A stretch of DNA of 64,000 nucleotides. It comes from Toxotes chatareus (taxonomy: Eukaryota > Chordata > Actinopteri > Toxotidae). Below the pieces are notes generated by a model. The model was not told where the DNA came from, did not search any database, and saw only the letters and a program-made list of their open reading frames with translations. Shown here piece by piece: positions 22,701-35,639 of the stretch (position 1 is the stretch's first letter; the number at the start of each line of letters is the position of its first letter). The position numbers were made by a program, and so were the translations under genes. The stretch is taken from assembly GCA_016801885.1 (NCBI GenBank), contig CM028884.1:8762501-8826500 (forward strand). The letters run 5' to 3'.

Positions 22701-25229
22701 TAGCGTCTGTATGACCACTGTGGTCAGTGTGTGATTACAGAAAATTGCGTGCCTGGTCGCTCACAGAGAGCTGGGTGGACCAGTTCTGGCTAATGTGTGA
22801 GGAGGCCAGGAAAGGTAAACAGAGGACGGCAGAGTGGGATCGATCCCTCTCTCATCAGCTTCAACCTCAGGGCCCTGGCCTGGAAATTGATTGGACCCGC
22901 TCAGGGAATACCGTGAAGGTGTGGAAAAAATCGCGCCTCATTAAATGGGGAAAAAAGGGGGCTACTTGGCTTTAACTCCAGAGTTGCCATGGTGGGGCGG
23001 CCGGTCGACTAATGTGGGGCTAATGTGTAGTTAGTGTGTCCATCACCTGCAGAGATGACAGCGACTGCCGCAGGGGAGCCACCAGCTCCCCTCTCACTCA
23101 GAGAAAAAACTAGCCCTAACAACCAATCTCTTTCGCACACACCTTCGATGTGTCTGCCTGGATAGGTGGCATTTAGTCAGAGTTCCCCTCTTGGTAACTC
23201 TCAGCTGGGTGGCCAGACTCCAAATGCCACATTGGCCAGCGCTCCTCAGTTGCTTTAGATGGCCTGCTTTGTGGCTGCCACTGGCCTGCGCAGTGGGGGA
23301 CAGGCAGCCATGTCAGCTCAAAGTGGAGACACAGGTTGGTTTCTTCTCACTAAAGGACAGGCAGACAATCAGAGAGATGGAAGGAGGGACAGACAGAGAG
23401 AAAAGGACGTCCGATATCAGTGCTCAGGGGCTTTGTTGTGTGTTTGAGCTGTAGTGATCGAAGGGGAGTGGATTTGGAGGGTGTTGAAGGGACCATAAAG
23501 GATGACATTTCTTTGAAAGGTGGGTTGTATGGAGTGACTGAGAGGCTGCTGAGCAGTGCCACTGGCTGTGTATTCTCCCTGACATGCCCCAGTCCTTGCA
23601 TGTCATCCCTGCTGTGATCAGAGCCTTTTGGAAGCAAATGGCAGGATGATTCTGTGCGCACCTTCTACCCAAGGCAGACCTCACTCAAGTTGTTTGTGCA
23701 AATAATTCTTACCCTTTGTTTTAACTTGCTTGGGGGGCTGGATAGTAGGTGACCTGCCTCATAATATAGAGCAGTGACCACTTGAAAATTACAATTGCAG
23801 CTCAGTTTTCATACTCCTCCACGGCACTTTTATTAACATGAACCAGGATACTGGGGGACTTGACCTGAGTTCCAAACTATAGTTGTAGTTGTTGTAGGTT
23901 TTCGTACCACAGCCTCCTCTGCACCTCTAACCCATCTTAATACTGCTACTGCATTTTAGTTAAACTTGAACTGCATTAAAACAATGCAGGGGCTGTGTTG
24001 CTTCAGGTACTGGTGAGACACAACATTTGTACAAATCAGGAAATCCAGCTTGAGCAAAAGATTTGGGAATGCAAAGAAAAAAAAAACACTGCACAGTGGT
24101 TTATAATCCTATGAAGCTGGATTTTATAACGCAGGAATGTTTTCACAGTGGCCACTATCTTTCCTTGCGGGGATTTTGAGGTAAACAGTAGAAATACAGC
24201 ACATAACGCTACAAAGTTATCCACCAGGGAAGTGCCAGATGACTGTGGGTTGTTTGACCCCACAGCCCTCTCCGTTGGCACCCCCACTGCACCAACGGAC
24301 TGGCATCATTGAAATGAATGAGAGGGCCGTGTTTGTTCATGCAGTGCTAAAATTGGTCTGAACTCATTAGCCGGTACAAATTAGTTGTATATGAACATAA
24401 TTTGTTGGAGACAAGGCTAGATGAGAGTTGATGACTGGCTCATCCAAAAATCTATGCTACATGAATAGAACGATAGGTGCGATATGCATCAGTGAAACAA
24501 AAAAAATACAGGAAATTCATATTCATATGGATCTTTTGAGGCCTGAGACCTTTTGGGGAGGACTAATGTGCTCAGAGCTCGTAGCAACTCTTTGTGGGTA
24601 CTGTATACATTGGCTAATATTGTCTTAGCAGAACAATAAACAAAAATAGTTTTCAGAATAGGAACAATAGCTCTCTTAGTCCCATCTCATATGAGGCTCC
24701 TTTGTATACAACTACATTTTGTGTTGTACAGTTGTCTGCTTAAAAAATGGAATAGAGCGTGCATTGTTTTGGGTGGATGATGCTTTGTAAGGCGTTTTGG
24801 GGGAGGGCAACGCACAGCGTCTCACATTTACATTGGCGGCAATTGGGCCAGTCTTTGACATACACACTCACATCGGCAATTGTATGCACAGACGTTCACA
24901 AAGCCACCAACACACCTATGTAGACAGATACAGGCAAGGGCACAAACACACTGATCCTCATGCAAGTACAAACACACAAACGCGCACACAGAAAGACACA
25001 CTTAGAAATAGATAGGCTACACCTGGCTACATGAAGCATCCTTGCGAGGATTAAATCAGCACTTCAAAAGAGCAGGATAGAAAAACACTCCCAGCGGAGG
25101 ATAGGGGAGCGGCTCGGCAGCCGAGACTGTCATCTTCAGACGGAGCGAAGGAGTGGGAGAGGAGGGGAGAGGAGGGAGGAGAATGAGGAGAAGAGGAAGA
25201 GGGTGGAGTTTTCAGGTGTGCTGACTGGA

Positions 25230-25265
<36 letters not shown>

Positions 25266-26105
25266 AGACATTCATATTTGTGTGTGAATGTACTGTGTGT
25301 GTGTGTGTTGTCCGTGTGTCAGTGTTTGGTAAGGGTGTGACTACTATTTGTACTATTTGTGGTGGAACTATTTTTCACGCATGTCACTAAAAAATGTGTC
25401 TTCACTGCGTTGTTCTTTTCACAGACATCATACAAAGGACCGAATGCACTGTAAAATTAGTTTATGACATACAATATATGCAACAATTCAAAGCAATGTA
25501 TATCCAGTGGCCAAATTAATTCCCTTTATTCCCCAAGTCATGGAAAAATTTCTCACTGGGTGCAGGGACATTTTATAAAATTTTTAAAATTCATTAGAAT
25601 TCCTATAAGAAATTCAAATGTTATTGGACAGAAAAAAACTATCTTAAATACTGTATATTAAAGTATGTCTCTTTCAGTAAAAAAATGTACTAACTGAAAT
25701 AAAAAAACTCACTGCAATATTTTGTGTCATATGTAATGTTTTGTTTTTTTTTACAGGGGGGTAAATAACTTGTTAATCACATTGCATTCTTAAGTTACAA
25801 CATACATATATTTTTACTTGATAATTGTTCTAAGTCGGCAGATAATTTTGGAATAAAACTGTCAAATGAGGCTAAAAAGCTATTTTCTGTTTATTTTTAT
25901 AGACTTGTTTGACTCATTTTTAAATTCTTCATATGATAATTTTGGCATTTAAATGTAACATATAAAAATGTTTTTTTCCTCTACATTAAATTAAATATTA
26001 CACTGTAATTACACAGATTTTTTTTTTCTTAGATTAGGTGAAGCTAAGGGGAAATTGTCTGTTTGAAGTAGCATTTTTATTCTCTGTTTGTGTGTGTGCT
26101 CGCAG
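19727..26105 (+). other. fto: fto intron 6
   Basis: A 6379-bp phase-0 intron. The middle part (about 20990-21600 and 22830-23010) contains unique, GC-balanced sequence that may be regulatory. The 3' part (25480-26040) is very AT-rich. A GT tract lies at 25231-25261 and a CA-rich stretch at about 24860-24990. The acceptor is GTGCTCGCAG before 26106. No coding frame beyond low-complexity or chance ORFs was seen. Confidence 0.85.
25231..25261. repeat. (GT)n microsatellite
   Basis: About 15 GT units, preceded by a GGGAGA-rich purine stretch from 25140. Confidence 0.92.
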
Positions 26106-26225
26106 GTGGAGTTTGAGTGGCTGCGGCAGTACTGGTTTCAGGGCCAGCGCTATGCCCGCTTTTGCAGCTGGTGGACCAGACCGATGGAGCAGCTGGAGAA
26201 GGACTGGAGGCTCATGGAGACCATG
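26106..26225 (+). CDS. fto: fto exon 7 (C-terminal domain)
   Basis: The exon has 120 nt, 40 codons, phase 0-0. It encodes [20 protein letters not shown] then [20 protein letters not shown]. This aligns without gaps to human [20 protein letters not shown] and [20 protein letters not shown]. The conserved WLRQ-WFQG and WW-PM-QLE patterns are diagnostic of the FTO C-terminal helical bundle, which has no close relative in other AlkB proteins. The donor is GTAAGG at 26226. After this exon comes an unusually long intron (17.8 kb). Confidence 0.96.
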
Positions 26226-27500
26226 GTAAGGCCGCTCAGACGCCCTGCTGGTCATGTGGCAGCCTCACTGTCTGGCGTCTTAGCCTGTGTAGTTTACTGA
26301 GTGTGTCATCAACTCAGTGTCACTCACATTACTTCACTAATCCCTCAGTAGTTAAATTAAATGCATTTCCATCCTAATTTGCAGGCTGTTTCTGTAGCAC
26401 TAAACTCATTTTTCTCCTCAGATTCAGGTTTACAGGCACGCTATCCTCAGTCCAAGGCTTTACACTGATGATGTTTCTGTTTTAGAAAAGGTGTAATTTT
26501 TTTTTAAAAATAATAAATGCAAAACCTGTTTTGTATGAGAAAACAGAAAACCATATTTATTGACACTGATTTTAATAATACTTCTGAAGGCAATGCTGTA
26601 GTTAATATATTGTCAACACAAAAACATCAACTATCAAAATATTCTTCAAAGTAACCCATAATAATAATAATAATAAAAATGAATAAGCATTTTACGGCTT
26701 CCCAGATATGTGAGAAGCTTCATTATTAGTTTAGTCTCACTCTGTTATTTAATAATAAGGGTTTTCACCTTTCTAAATGCTCAACATGCCTCTGCTTGTG
26801 CTTTTTAAACAAATTAAATAAGTGATTTGCTGTCCAATAATGCTCCCCACAAGGGAGGGTGTGTTTAAAATTACATGATGGATTGTCTAACTTCTCACCT
26901 TGGTGTATTATTAAGGATGTGTCATGTGTTTGTCGTAGCCTCAGAAGTTTTGTTAGAGACGAACGTGGGCACGCAGCTATTAGTTAAGAAGGAATCACTT
27001 AGTAATGTCAGACTCATAATTAAGTCAACTTACTCACAGCCACGTACTGTACATATGTGCTGCACGTACACGTACACACACACTGTCGATATACAGCACA
27101 CAAACACACACAGATACATGCTTGGTCTCGCTTTCTGTCTCTCCCCACAGGTTCTACGCAGTCCTTTTCTCATAGCTAGATTTCAAAGAGTGTGTGTGTT
27201 CATGTATGTGTGTGTGCGTATTTAACACCCAGACACCAGAAGCAGCAGGGGGCACTCTTGTATCACTGTAGCAGTAGCAAAGGGAGCGAAAGAGCTGTGC
27301 TTCTTTTTTCCTCCCTGCTCTCTCTCTCTCTCTCTGTCTCTTTATGTCTCTCACCCGCTCCTGCTGTCTCTGGGAGCTCTCTGTCTCTGTCAGTGTCGAG
27401 TGCTGAGCAGTAATCACATCTAATGCTCAGGCGGGGATAAAGACAGGGGCTGGAGGAGAACAGTACTGCTGCTGCTGACGCTGCCCGGCTGTAGTTGTAG

Positions 27501-27545
<45 letters not shown>
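27501..27545. repeat. (TC)n(AC)n compound microsatellite
   Basis: About twelve TC units directly followed by about ten AC units. Confidence 0.93.
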
Positions 27546-27546
<1 letters not shown>

Positions 27547-27755
27547 TCAAACAGCCTGGCAGAGGGTGGGTGGGTGTGGGTGAGCTAGTAGACAGGGGCT
27601 AAACTCATCTAGAGCTCCACCTCCGGGCCCAGATGAAGAGTGTGATTTGGACCTGTATTTAGAAAAGGGCATCAGTGAAATGTGAGGTCTTTCTCTCTGT
27701 CTGTTGCTGTGTCTCCGTCTCTTTCTAATGGACAAGCAAAGCATATCCACTGTGT

Positions 27756-27773
27756 GTGTGTGTGTGTGTGTGT
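27756..27773. repeat. short (GT)n microsatellite
   Basis: Nine or so GT units. Confidence 0.85.
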
Positions 27774-27904
27774 GAACATGTGGATTTCTGTCATGCAGTG
27801 GAAATTTAGCATCAGACTTTGTACCTTACATCAAATAAAATTGTGAGCCACTGCTAAAGGAAAAAACTTGTCATTACATTGAGTTTTAAGTATAAGAGCA
27901 CTTG

Positions 27905-27906
27905 AA

Positions 27907-27946
<40 letters not shown>

Positions 27947-27948
27947 TG
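27905..27948. repeat. poly-A run joined to (TA)n
   Basis: Twenty adenines followed by about twelve TA units. This could be the eroded tail of a retroposed element, but no element body is recognisable upstream. Confidence 0.9.
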
Positions 27949-29959
27949 TATATTCAAATAAACTTGTATGTACAATTTTTTATATTTTATAAATAACTGA
28001 TGTGTGTTTATGGCAACATTCATTTTACAAGTTCTTTGACTAAATTATTAATTACATAGAGTCAAATCACACAAAAGCAAGTATGTCTTCTGCAGAAATG
28101 CATATTGAACCTATGCAAAAATAATACACTGCTGAGTGCATAAATGTAATGATTCACTATTGTGATGAAAGACAACATTATTGCTCTGGCAAGCAATATT
28201 TACATACATGCATCGACCTCTGATATGCTGATGAAAAGCACTTTATAGATGTGACTTATAGATTTTCCTTTTGGAGGTTTTTGATAGCTTTGGCTTTTCT
28301 GCAGTTAGATTAAAACACATTTCTCTAAATTACTTTGAGTTATTTAAATTATGTGGACCCCCCACCCCCCCCGATTCCTTTATTGCATATATTTTACATT
28401 TTGAAGCTGGAAATTGACAGCATAGTGTAATTTAGTGAAATACGAGTGACCTACTGTGTGCAGATGCGGGTTGCCATTTATTTATTTAGATTTTTCTGTT
28501 CTTTCCTGCAGAGTATATTTTAATACAGCATTATTTTTGTCAAATTTGATATCACCATGGGTATTTTAAAATAACAAATATATGTCTCTTTAAATAGGGT
28601 TTATAAAATGACACTGTGTTGTTTTATACACTGTGCTGTAGCAATAAAACAGCCTATTGTTTTATCCTGCTAAAATAGCAATACAAACAGCCAGCCTTCC
28701 TCTCTTTATTGTCATATTTAGCACACAGTGTTGTGGGATGCGCAGTGCTGTGTATGCGTTTGTTAGTCTGTATGAAGAATATTGCAATGTGGGGGGACTA
28801 GCTCCTGTTTATGGATACTGTCTCTCCCTGGGGCTCCCTCTCTCTGCTCCTCAGCCTGTTGTCATGCAAATGCTTATCCCTCCATTTGAATGACACACTG
28901 ATAAAATACATAAATAAATATATAAAGAATCGAAACAAAACAAGTCCACTTGCTTGCTCTCTTCTTTTTGGTACCTCATGAATTTATGTGGTTCCTTAAT
29001 AGAAACAAAGAGACGGACTGCTGAATGAACTTCAGGTGTAGGTATGTGTATGTGAACGTACAGCAAATGTACAGCAAATGGCGGGGGGGCTAGTGTATTT
29101 AAGGTAAAGGTTGTTTCTGGAGGGTGGAAAAAGGACATTAACCTAAAGGTTTTACATTCCCCAGTGATCCAGGGTGCTGAAGTCCTTTTAGACCTGCATG
29201 GCTCGCAGCCTCATGTTCCCTCAGGAGCTCTGCTATCATGGCTATCATACAATAGTGACATTTCCTTAAACTAGCAACAATGAATAGCTTCCGTCTGACT
29301 GACAATAGACAGAGAGTCTTGGCTTTATGCAGAATATTTTAAATACTGGTGTGGTATTTTTTTTATCTTTCCTCTTTTCACTGTGGGGGAGAAGTGACAG
29401 CGACGAGCCCACGAGCACATCTCCCTTTTATTTATTTATTTTTGTTCCCCCTGTCCTGTGCATGTGTGAGTGTGTGTATGTGTGCACCATTGATGTTAAT
29501 GTATGCACTCGGCATGACTTTAATTGATTTAGCAGCTCTGCTTGCACAGTACAGCTTTTTCCCTAATTTGTCACTTTCCTGACTTCTGTGGCTGCTCATC
29601 TCGCAACTTCAAAAGCCACCACGGATGCAAAGAGATTTCAGTGCACTCCATCTCCCTCGCTCTCTCACTCTCTTTATGTTCTTTCTTTCTCTTGTTCTCT
29701 CCCTCTCTCGTTCCCACTATCTCGCCATAGCTCTGTCTCTTTCTCACACTTTCCCCCTTATTTGACAGAACGAGCCTTGTAGATGGAAATCTTTTCAACA
29801 CGTATCAAGGAAATTAATCTACTTTCATAATAAATGGGATCCACTCAGTTGAATACATTTGTATACTTCAAGATGTACAAAACAGGAAGTGGTATCGGGG
29901 CCATGTCTCCCTCTACTCCGTTCACCCAGGCTGTCACTCTCTGTTTTCCAGTGGTTTGG

Positions 29960-29960
<1 letters not shown>

Positions 29961-30025
<65 letters not shown>

Positions 30026-30031
30026 GTATAT
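29961..30031. repeat. (CA)n(TA)n compound microsatellite
   Basis: About 27 CA units followed by a short TA tract with one G interruption. Confidence 0.96.
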
Positions 30032-30469
30032 GCAGTACACACACTCTTTTTTTTCTGATTGTGTGACAAAATTTACCTCCCCTGATTCATAACAGAGGTT
30101 GGATTTTTCATGCATACCTGCGTGTGTTGGTGTGTGCAGGGTTGCGCTTGGTGACCATTTCATCTTCTCCCCTCACTTTAATAACAGTCTTTGGATACAG
30201 TCTGGGCTGCTGAGTAGGGTTGCACAGCAATCGTACACAGCCTGGCCCGGTCGCCATCGATAGCTGATTAGGTTATTGACCTAGCGTGTGGAGGGTGTGT
30301 GCTCAGGAGGAGGCCGGGCAGGGAGGGATGGAAGGTAGTGAGCTGTAGGGAGAGACTGTAGAGACAGGCAGAGGGGGAGGCAGAAAAAAAAACGAGAGGG
30401 AGAGGTTGTGTGTGTTGGGGGGAGGAGGGGTGGGGGGTCAATGTAAATGTTATTGCTGTGTGAGCTCAT

Positions 30470-30990
30470 TTGATCAAAGTCCTGGAAAGGTTAAGCGAAT
30501 CCAATCTGGTTTTGTATGGCAGAGTGGAGACACAGGCGCTAGGGAAGAAACCCCCAGGACGGAGAATGGATTATCATATTGGCGCTGGAGTAGCAGGGGC
30601 CTCCGACGGACAGTTTACCCTGCCCGTAATGCGTTTAGACAGCAATTGGCCTTAATAACCTTTATTGACTTCAGCGGGTCAGTGCCAAGAATCTAATTAT
30701 CAAAGTGTATCAATTTCATTGGAGTTTAGAGTTGCACCGCTCAAAATAATTATTTTAAGGTCGGGCCGGGGCAATTAATCCCCTCTCCACTTATTTGATG
30801 GCTTTGTAAAACATTATAAATGTAATGGTTTCTGTTGTGCGTTGCACCGTAAATAATTTCAGGGAGCAATTTTTTGTAATGTATTATTTGGAGAGCTTGC
30901 CACGCCGGTCCAGCTGCGGGGAAAAGACAGCATATTTGGAAAGCTAGGCCAGAGCTGAATCATGTTGCAGATGTTTACCAGCAGTCATTT
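30470..30990. promoter_or_regulatory. candidate conserved noncoding element, intron 7
   Basis: A unique block of about 520 bp with no repeats and no coherent coding frame. It carries TAATTA at 30694-30699, AATAATTATTTTA near 30746, GCAATTAATC at 30771-30780 and TAAATAATTTC near 30850. The 9-mer GTTGCACCG occurs twice exactly 110 bp apart (30731-30739 and 30841-30849), each time followed by an AT-rich AAATAAT-like stretch. Repeated short words plus homeodomain cores suggest an enhancer. This is the strongest candidate by texture, but conservation is untested. Confidence 0.4.
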
Positions 30991-31479
30991 TTCTCTTTCG
31001 CTTGCCGTTTTACTCGCACGGTCGGGCAGAGTTTTATTCCCACTTTATATGCACACATGGAACCCAGATTAATTATAAGTGTGAACTAAGCAGTAAACTG
31101 TTTAAAGACCATTTTTATTGCTCATTATGAAGCCATTTATTATCTCTTACATTAAATCACACTGTGTTTATGCAACATATTGTTTTGCATTTTAAGCTCT
31201 GCACTTGGCAAATAGGCTTATACATTTATTATATTCCAATTCTTTGCGGTTCTTATGCATATATACAGTGTGTGTATGGTTGTGTTTGCGTGTATGCATG
31301 TAGGTTTGCTTGTGTGTGGTTTTGTGTCCATGTGTCTTTATGTGTGTGTGTGTGCGTAGCATGTCCACAGTGTGAGTGCGGGAAGTAAATGTGGAGCTGC
31401 ACAGTAGTTTATCCTTCATTGACAGTCAATACGTGCTGTTACCTGGATAGTAGCAGCTGTTTTTCCTTATCACACAACA

Positions 31480-31680
31480 TAGACTAGAGGCCTAATCCAC
31501 ACGTTCATTATTGCACGGCCTTGTTTACCCGCGGCTCTATATTAGCTCGCTTGCTTTGCCCTATTTAGACGGAGCTGTATAAAAAAGAAATTACCCAAAG
31601 ATTATTGTTATTATTCATTTAAAGAGGAAATATATGGCTGATAATACATTTTACATCACACAGCAGCTTGTGTTTGGAAA
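31480..31680. promoter_or_regulatory. candidate regulatory block with forkhead-like motif
   Basis: Unique sequence with CTAATCC, TTCATTATTGCACGG, TTGTTTACCC (forkhead-like core) and TTATTGTTATTATTCATTTA within about 150 bp. It has no repeats or coding signal. The inference rests on motif texture only. Confidence 0.25.
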
Positions 31681-33084
31681 TATAAAATGAAAAGAAGCAG
31701 GAAGCGACAGAGAGAGAGAGAGAGAGGCAGAAAGAGAGAAGGGAGAAAATGTAGCGGTGCAAAGGTATTTGCAATTCTCTTTGAAGTCCCTATTCAACAG
31801 GGTAAGCTGAATTTTCGGCAGTGCCTGATAGTGTTCTGCGTAAATGCTTAAAGCCCTTTAGAGAATTTTCATGGGCAGATACGCGGTGGCTTGAAGGGAG
31901 CGTTTATGTTACCTGGAGCCAATGCAGCCCGCAGCTTTGTACCTAAAGATGTACACTAGTAGTGAATGGAATCCCACAGAGGTTTGTCTATGACAGAATC
32001 TCGCTGCAACATCGCTGTAAGCCAAAGCAGGGGAAAAAAAAAAAGAATCACGAACAGGTTTAACCCTGTCACTCCTCAGCCGACATCTCACAAATGCATA
32101 TACGTGAGCAAAGACCTTGAAGGACGAAAAAGACACAGAGACAAACTAGTAAACACACACACATATTTACATGTATAATTGGAAAGTTTAAATGAAACTT
32201 TGTGGTGTCTTCAGTCAACGCATGGAAGTAACAAATGGAGAGTAATACTGCAGTTGAAAATCAGATTTTTTTTTGTCTCCTTGTAGAATAAACTTGGCTC
32301 ATTCAAATGTGCTCAAGTGCACAAATACACGCACGCACACACAAACAAACAAACAGACAAGCTCACTGGGCTGCCAATCATAATTACTCTTGCTGTCATA
32401 GTTCATAGTGTACCAGTTCACTTTTTGTTCTTGAGTACAATTACTTGTTGAGCACTTTATCATTTAAAATGATTAAAATGATTCCTCATATAGGTGTGTA
32501 ATTATTTCCCAATAACAGGCTGTACCTCGCTGTCCCGAAACTTTAGGTGGGGAGAGCTGTTGCGTTTTGATTCTCACAATAGACTCCGACCTGAGCAAAC
32601 TTGTCTCGGGGCTGTGGATGACTGAATTTGGAAGGTATTAGAGGAACTTAGCCATTATTGACTGTATGGCGCACTATGGAAACCGCAAATGAATCAATGC
32701 CTTTGTTTTACTCGCTCATCGAAAAATACCTCTTTTCTTTTGTCTTAAAACTCGTGACTGGAGTATACCTCATCTTTACAGTGAGGGGGTGGGGAGTCTT
32801 TATTGACAGTGGTTTGGATAATTTATTTTGTTTGTCTGTGAATTGTGATGTTGACAGCGTTTTTTACTGTACGAGCAGGCTTTGAAGGCGGCTTGTCTCG
32901 TCTTCTTAGAAAACAAATGAGCACTTTACAGAGACTGATCTGCCTTATCCGCTTAGCAGCTCCTTCAATCCCTGCATTTATTTATTTACTTACTTATTCA
33001 TTTACTTACCTCTGTATGGATTTGGTTTGATTTCTCTCCCTCCACTCATGGCCACCCCTCCTCTTCCTCTCTCTGTCTTCATCC

Positions 33085-33245
33085 TTGGCCCCGATCAGCA
33101 AGATAAGCCTTCAGAGGAGGGGAGATAACATCCATTAAAGTGGTAAAGAGGAATTATGGGGCAGCCCAGATTAATCACTGCTCAGCTTAATCGCATTCAG
33201 TGCGGACGGCGGGGCTGGCTGCAGGGCCCAGCTTCTTCCTGTGTC
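33085..33245. promoter_or_regulatory. candidate regulatory block, intron 7
   Basis: A short unique stretch with GATCAGCAAGATAAGCC, GGAGATAACATCCATTAAAG and CAGATTAATCACTGCTCAGC. It combines GATA-like (AGATAA) and bicoid/OTX-like (TTAATC, GATTAATC) cores in mixed GC sequence. The inference rests on motif texture only. Confidence 0.25.
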
Positions 33246-33269
33246 ATACTAACAGAGAGAGAGATGCAA

Positions 33270-33279
33270 GGAGGGAGTG

Positions 33280-33310
<31 letters not shown>

Positions 33311-33312
33311 TG
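33270..33312. repeat. (GT)n-rich interrupted microsatellite
   Basis: GT units interrupted once by GTTTGT. Confidence 0.85.
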
Positions 33313-33849
33313 AAAAGTGCCTTGACGGGGGAGAAAGTATAAAAAGATGAAAGAGAGATTTCAGAGCATCGCATAGCAAAGCCTGCCCCTCTTATAGCTG
33401 ACTAGAGACATTACTACCAACCAGAGTTTGACATATAATTATTCCACCACTTTGATCCAGGTGTAATTGTTTACTTTTGCAGGCAATCATGTCAAAGTGT
33501 TGGAGCAAAAGGAAACACCACAGCCACGAGAAAACACATTGATTTGTCACTAACAACAACTGAAGTAACTCAAACTGTTGTTCAGTTTATGTTGTTTTAG
33601 TGCGTCATTAATCTTGCTGAATATTGAGCACATGGCCAGAGCTTGTCTATCACCTGTTCAGTATTTCTCATGTTCAGAAATAGTAACATTTACACTGAGA
33701 TGTGCTGATCTCTGTAAACTAGAGTGAATATAAACAGAGCCCTCATACTCTGAACCCTGAGTATGCACTTTTAATAACATCATCTGAATCTGGATCCTGG
33801 ATCCGGGTCCTGTGGTTGATGTCCTTATTATTGTTTATCTGCACGATAA

Positions 33850-33945
33850 CTCAGGTTCATTTCACATTTATTTGTACAGCCCCTAATCACATAGTCATAG
33901 TCTCTGAGGGCTTCATATCACCCACACAGTGAGACATTAATGAAA
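33850..33945. repeat. fragment of a dispersed fish repeat (probable)
   Basis: The stretch around ATTTATTTGTACAGCCCCTA ... TCACATAGTC ... TCTCTGAGGGCTTCATATCA resembles a widespread fish interspersed repeat. That repeat begins with TTTATTTATATAGC and contains CTCAGAGGGCTTTACA. The resemblance is from memory. The fragment has no visible borders or coding capacity. Confidence 0.35.
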
Positions 33946-34692
33946 CTGATTTATGAAAATGAAAACAGCCCGTCCCAACTATAGATCCTCAAAGTGAGCA
34001 CTAAAAAAATCCCACCCTGTACTTAAATAAGGACAAAAATAGGTGATACCTTTAGAAAATATGGACCACAAAGGTGTAGTCAAAAACCTCAGTGTAAAAT
34101 GTATATTCTGTATGCTGTACATACCACAGACAAACAAAACAAAAAAGGGCCCAAAGCTACAAAGTCAAATTTTAACACTTTACATATCTTGGAGAAAGTT
34201 GTGGAAAGATTTGATCCACAATCAGCTTTTTGTTCAAAATTTTGCAACTAGTGCAGAAAAATAGAAACCACTTAATACCTCAGTACCTCTCTAATGCTCC
34301 AGAATCACCGGAGCAGCTATCGTATTGGGGTTTTGAAGTACATAAAGCCCTCTTTGAAAACAGTGAGTGGGGAGAATGGGGTGATACTGATGGGAAGACA
34401 GTGTAAAATTGATTCGGTTGAAGAAACGCAAAGAAAAGGAAGATATATGGGAAAAGATTGTTGATGATAATTGTATCATTTCTTTGGGGAGGTGGAACAG
34501 AGAAAAGAAATTGGGGGGTGGGGGGGTGGCATTTTCAGAGGTGAGGGGAATAAAGAGATAACGGTAAAGATTTAAGTTCAGAGCGTGCGAGGGAAAGTAA
34601 ACCAGAGAGAAATGAAAAGCTGAGGCTGTAGACAAGGGGATGTGAGCACAGTCAGGAGGAAGTACAAGTCCTGGGAGTATTCTGGGAAGTTC

Positions 34693-34745
34693 CATGCCTT
34701 GTTTTTTTTTTTTTCTGGTCTGTGCACCTTTCAAAACAAGGCATG
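34693..34745. repeat. 13-bp inverted repeat around a poly-T run
   Basis: CATGCCTTGTTTT at 34693-34705 is the exact reverse complement of AAAACAAGGCATG at 34733-34745. The two are separated by 27 bp including a T-run, and could form a small hairpin. Confidence 0.8.
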
Positions 34746-35088
34746 TACAGTATAAAGAGGATAACCCAACAGAGATCAAACCTGATATGTCTGTTTTCTG
34801 GTAAAGCAGATTTTCTCCCATGTGAAGCCTGAAATGAAAATCCCATTCTCTTTTTCTCTTTTCTTTTTTTTTTCTTTTTTTTACAACATGTGTCTGTTTT
34901 TGTAGTTTTGACCATTAATACTAATGGTTATGTTTACTCACACACTTTATTCTTTAGTTTCACTGCTGAGATCCCAACACTGGTAATAGTAGCATGGTAG
35001 TTCTATAGGACACTGGTGTTCAGACAAATCCCCAAATTGTTGTACTGTAGGTAATTTAATTATTTTTTTTAAAACTAGAAGCATACAC

Positions 35089-35165
35089 ATCCAAAGTGTC
35101 TGTTATAATTGTGCTTTGTTGAACACACAGTTCAACAAAGCACAATTATAACAGACACTTTGGAT
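35089..35165. repeat. perfect palindrome, 36-bp arms, 5-bp spacer
   Basis: The left arm at 35089-35124 (starting ATCCAAAGTGTCTGTTATAA) is the exact reverse complement of the right arm at 35130-35165, with only ACACA between them. There is no mismatch over 36 bp. It lies in otherwise unremarkable AT-rich intron 7 and has no resemblance to the transposon relics elsewhere in the window. It could be a recent inverted duplication by template switching, a fold-back mobile element, a hairpin RNA source, or an assembly or library artefact. Confidence 0.95.
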
Positions 35166-35639
35166 ATTTGGCGTATTTATGGTAACTTAAAGAAACCAAG
35201 AAGTTACTGTGCAAGATGTCATGGACTTTACAGTTGACTGTGTAATAACTTTAATTTTCTCCTTTGTTGTCATTGGACTTGTTTAAAACCTGTCTGACCA
35301 CTCACAGACATAGCTGCTCTGTCTGCTGTAAAGCCATCCCTACCTGTGTTTCTTTGACCTTTCATCATTCAACAGGAATGACCCAGGCAGTAAAAAGAAA
35401 ATAAAAAAAGACAAAAAACAAAACATGACATATAATTTTTAATATTTAATTTTAGAGGAGTTTATTTGGAAAGTAGACACAAAGCAAATAGAATGTAATT
35501 TTACTCATGGTCAGGTCACAGGAAATATCGGAGCATCAGCCAGAAAGACAGAATCAGCTTTAACTTTTTTTTTTTTTTACATTTTTTAATTTTCGGGCTT
35601 TTCCCCTCTGGTGACGCTGAGAGTGGCTGTCCTTCCAGG

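Noticed and set aside
34291..34821. Minus-strand open frame of 176 codons
   Set aside because: Low-complexity composition with poly-Lys, poly-Pro and Ser/Phe-rich stretches, no recognisable domain, no splice context. Most likely a chance frame in a purine-rich stretch.
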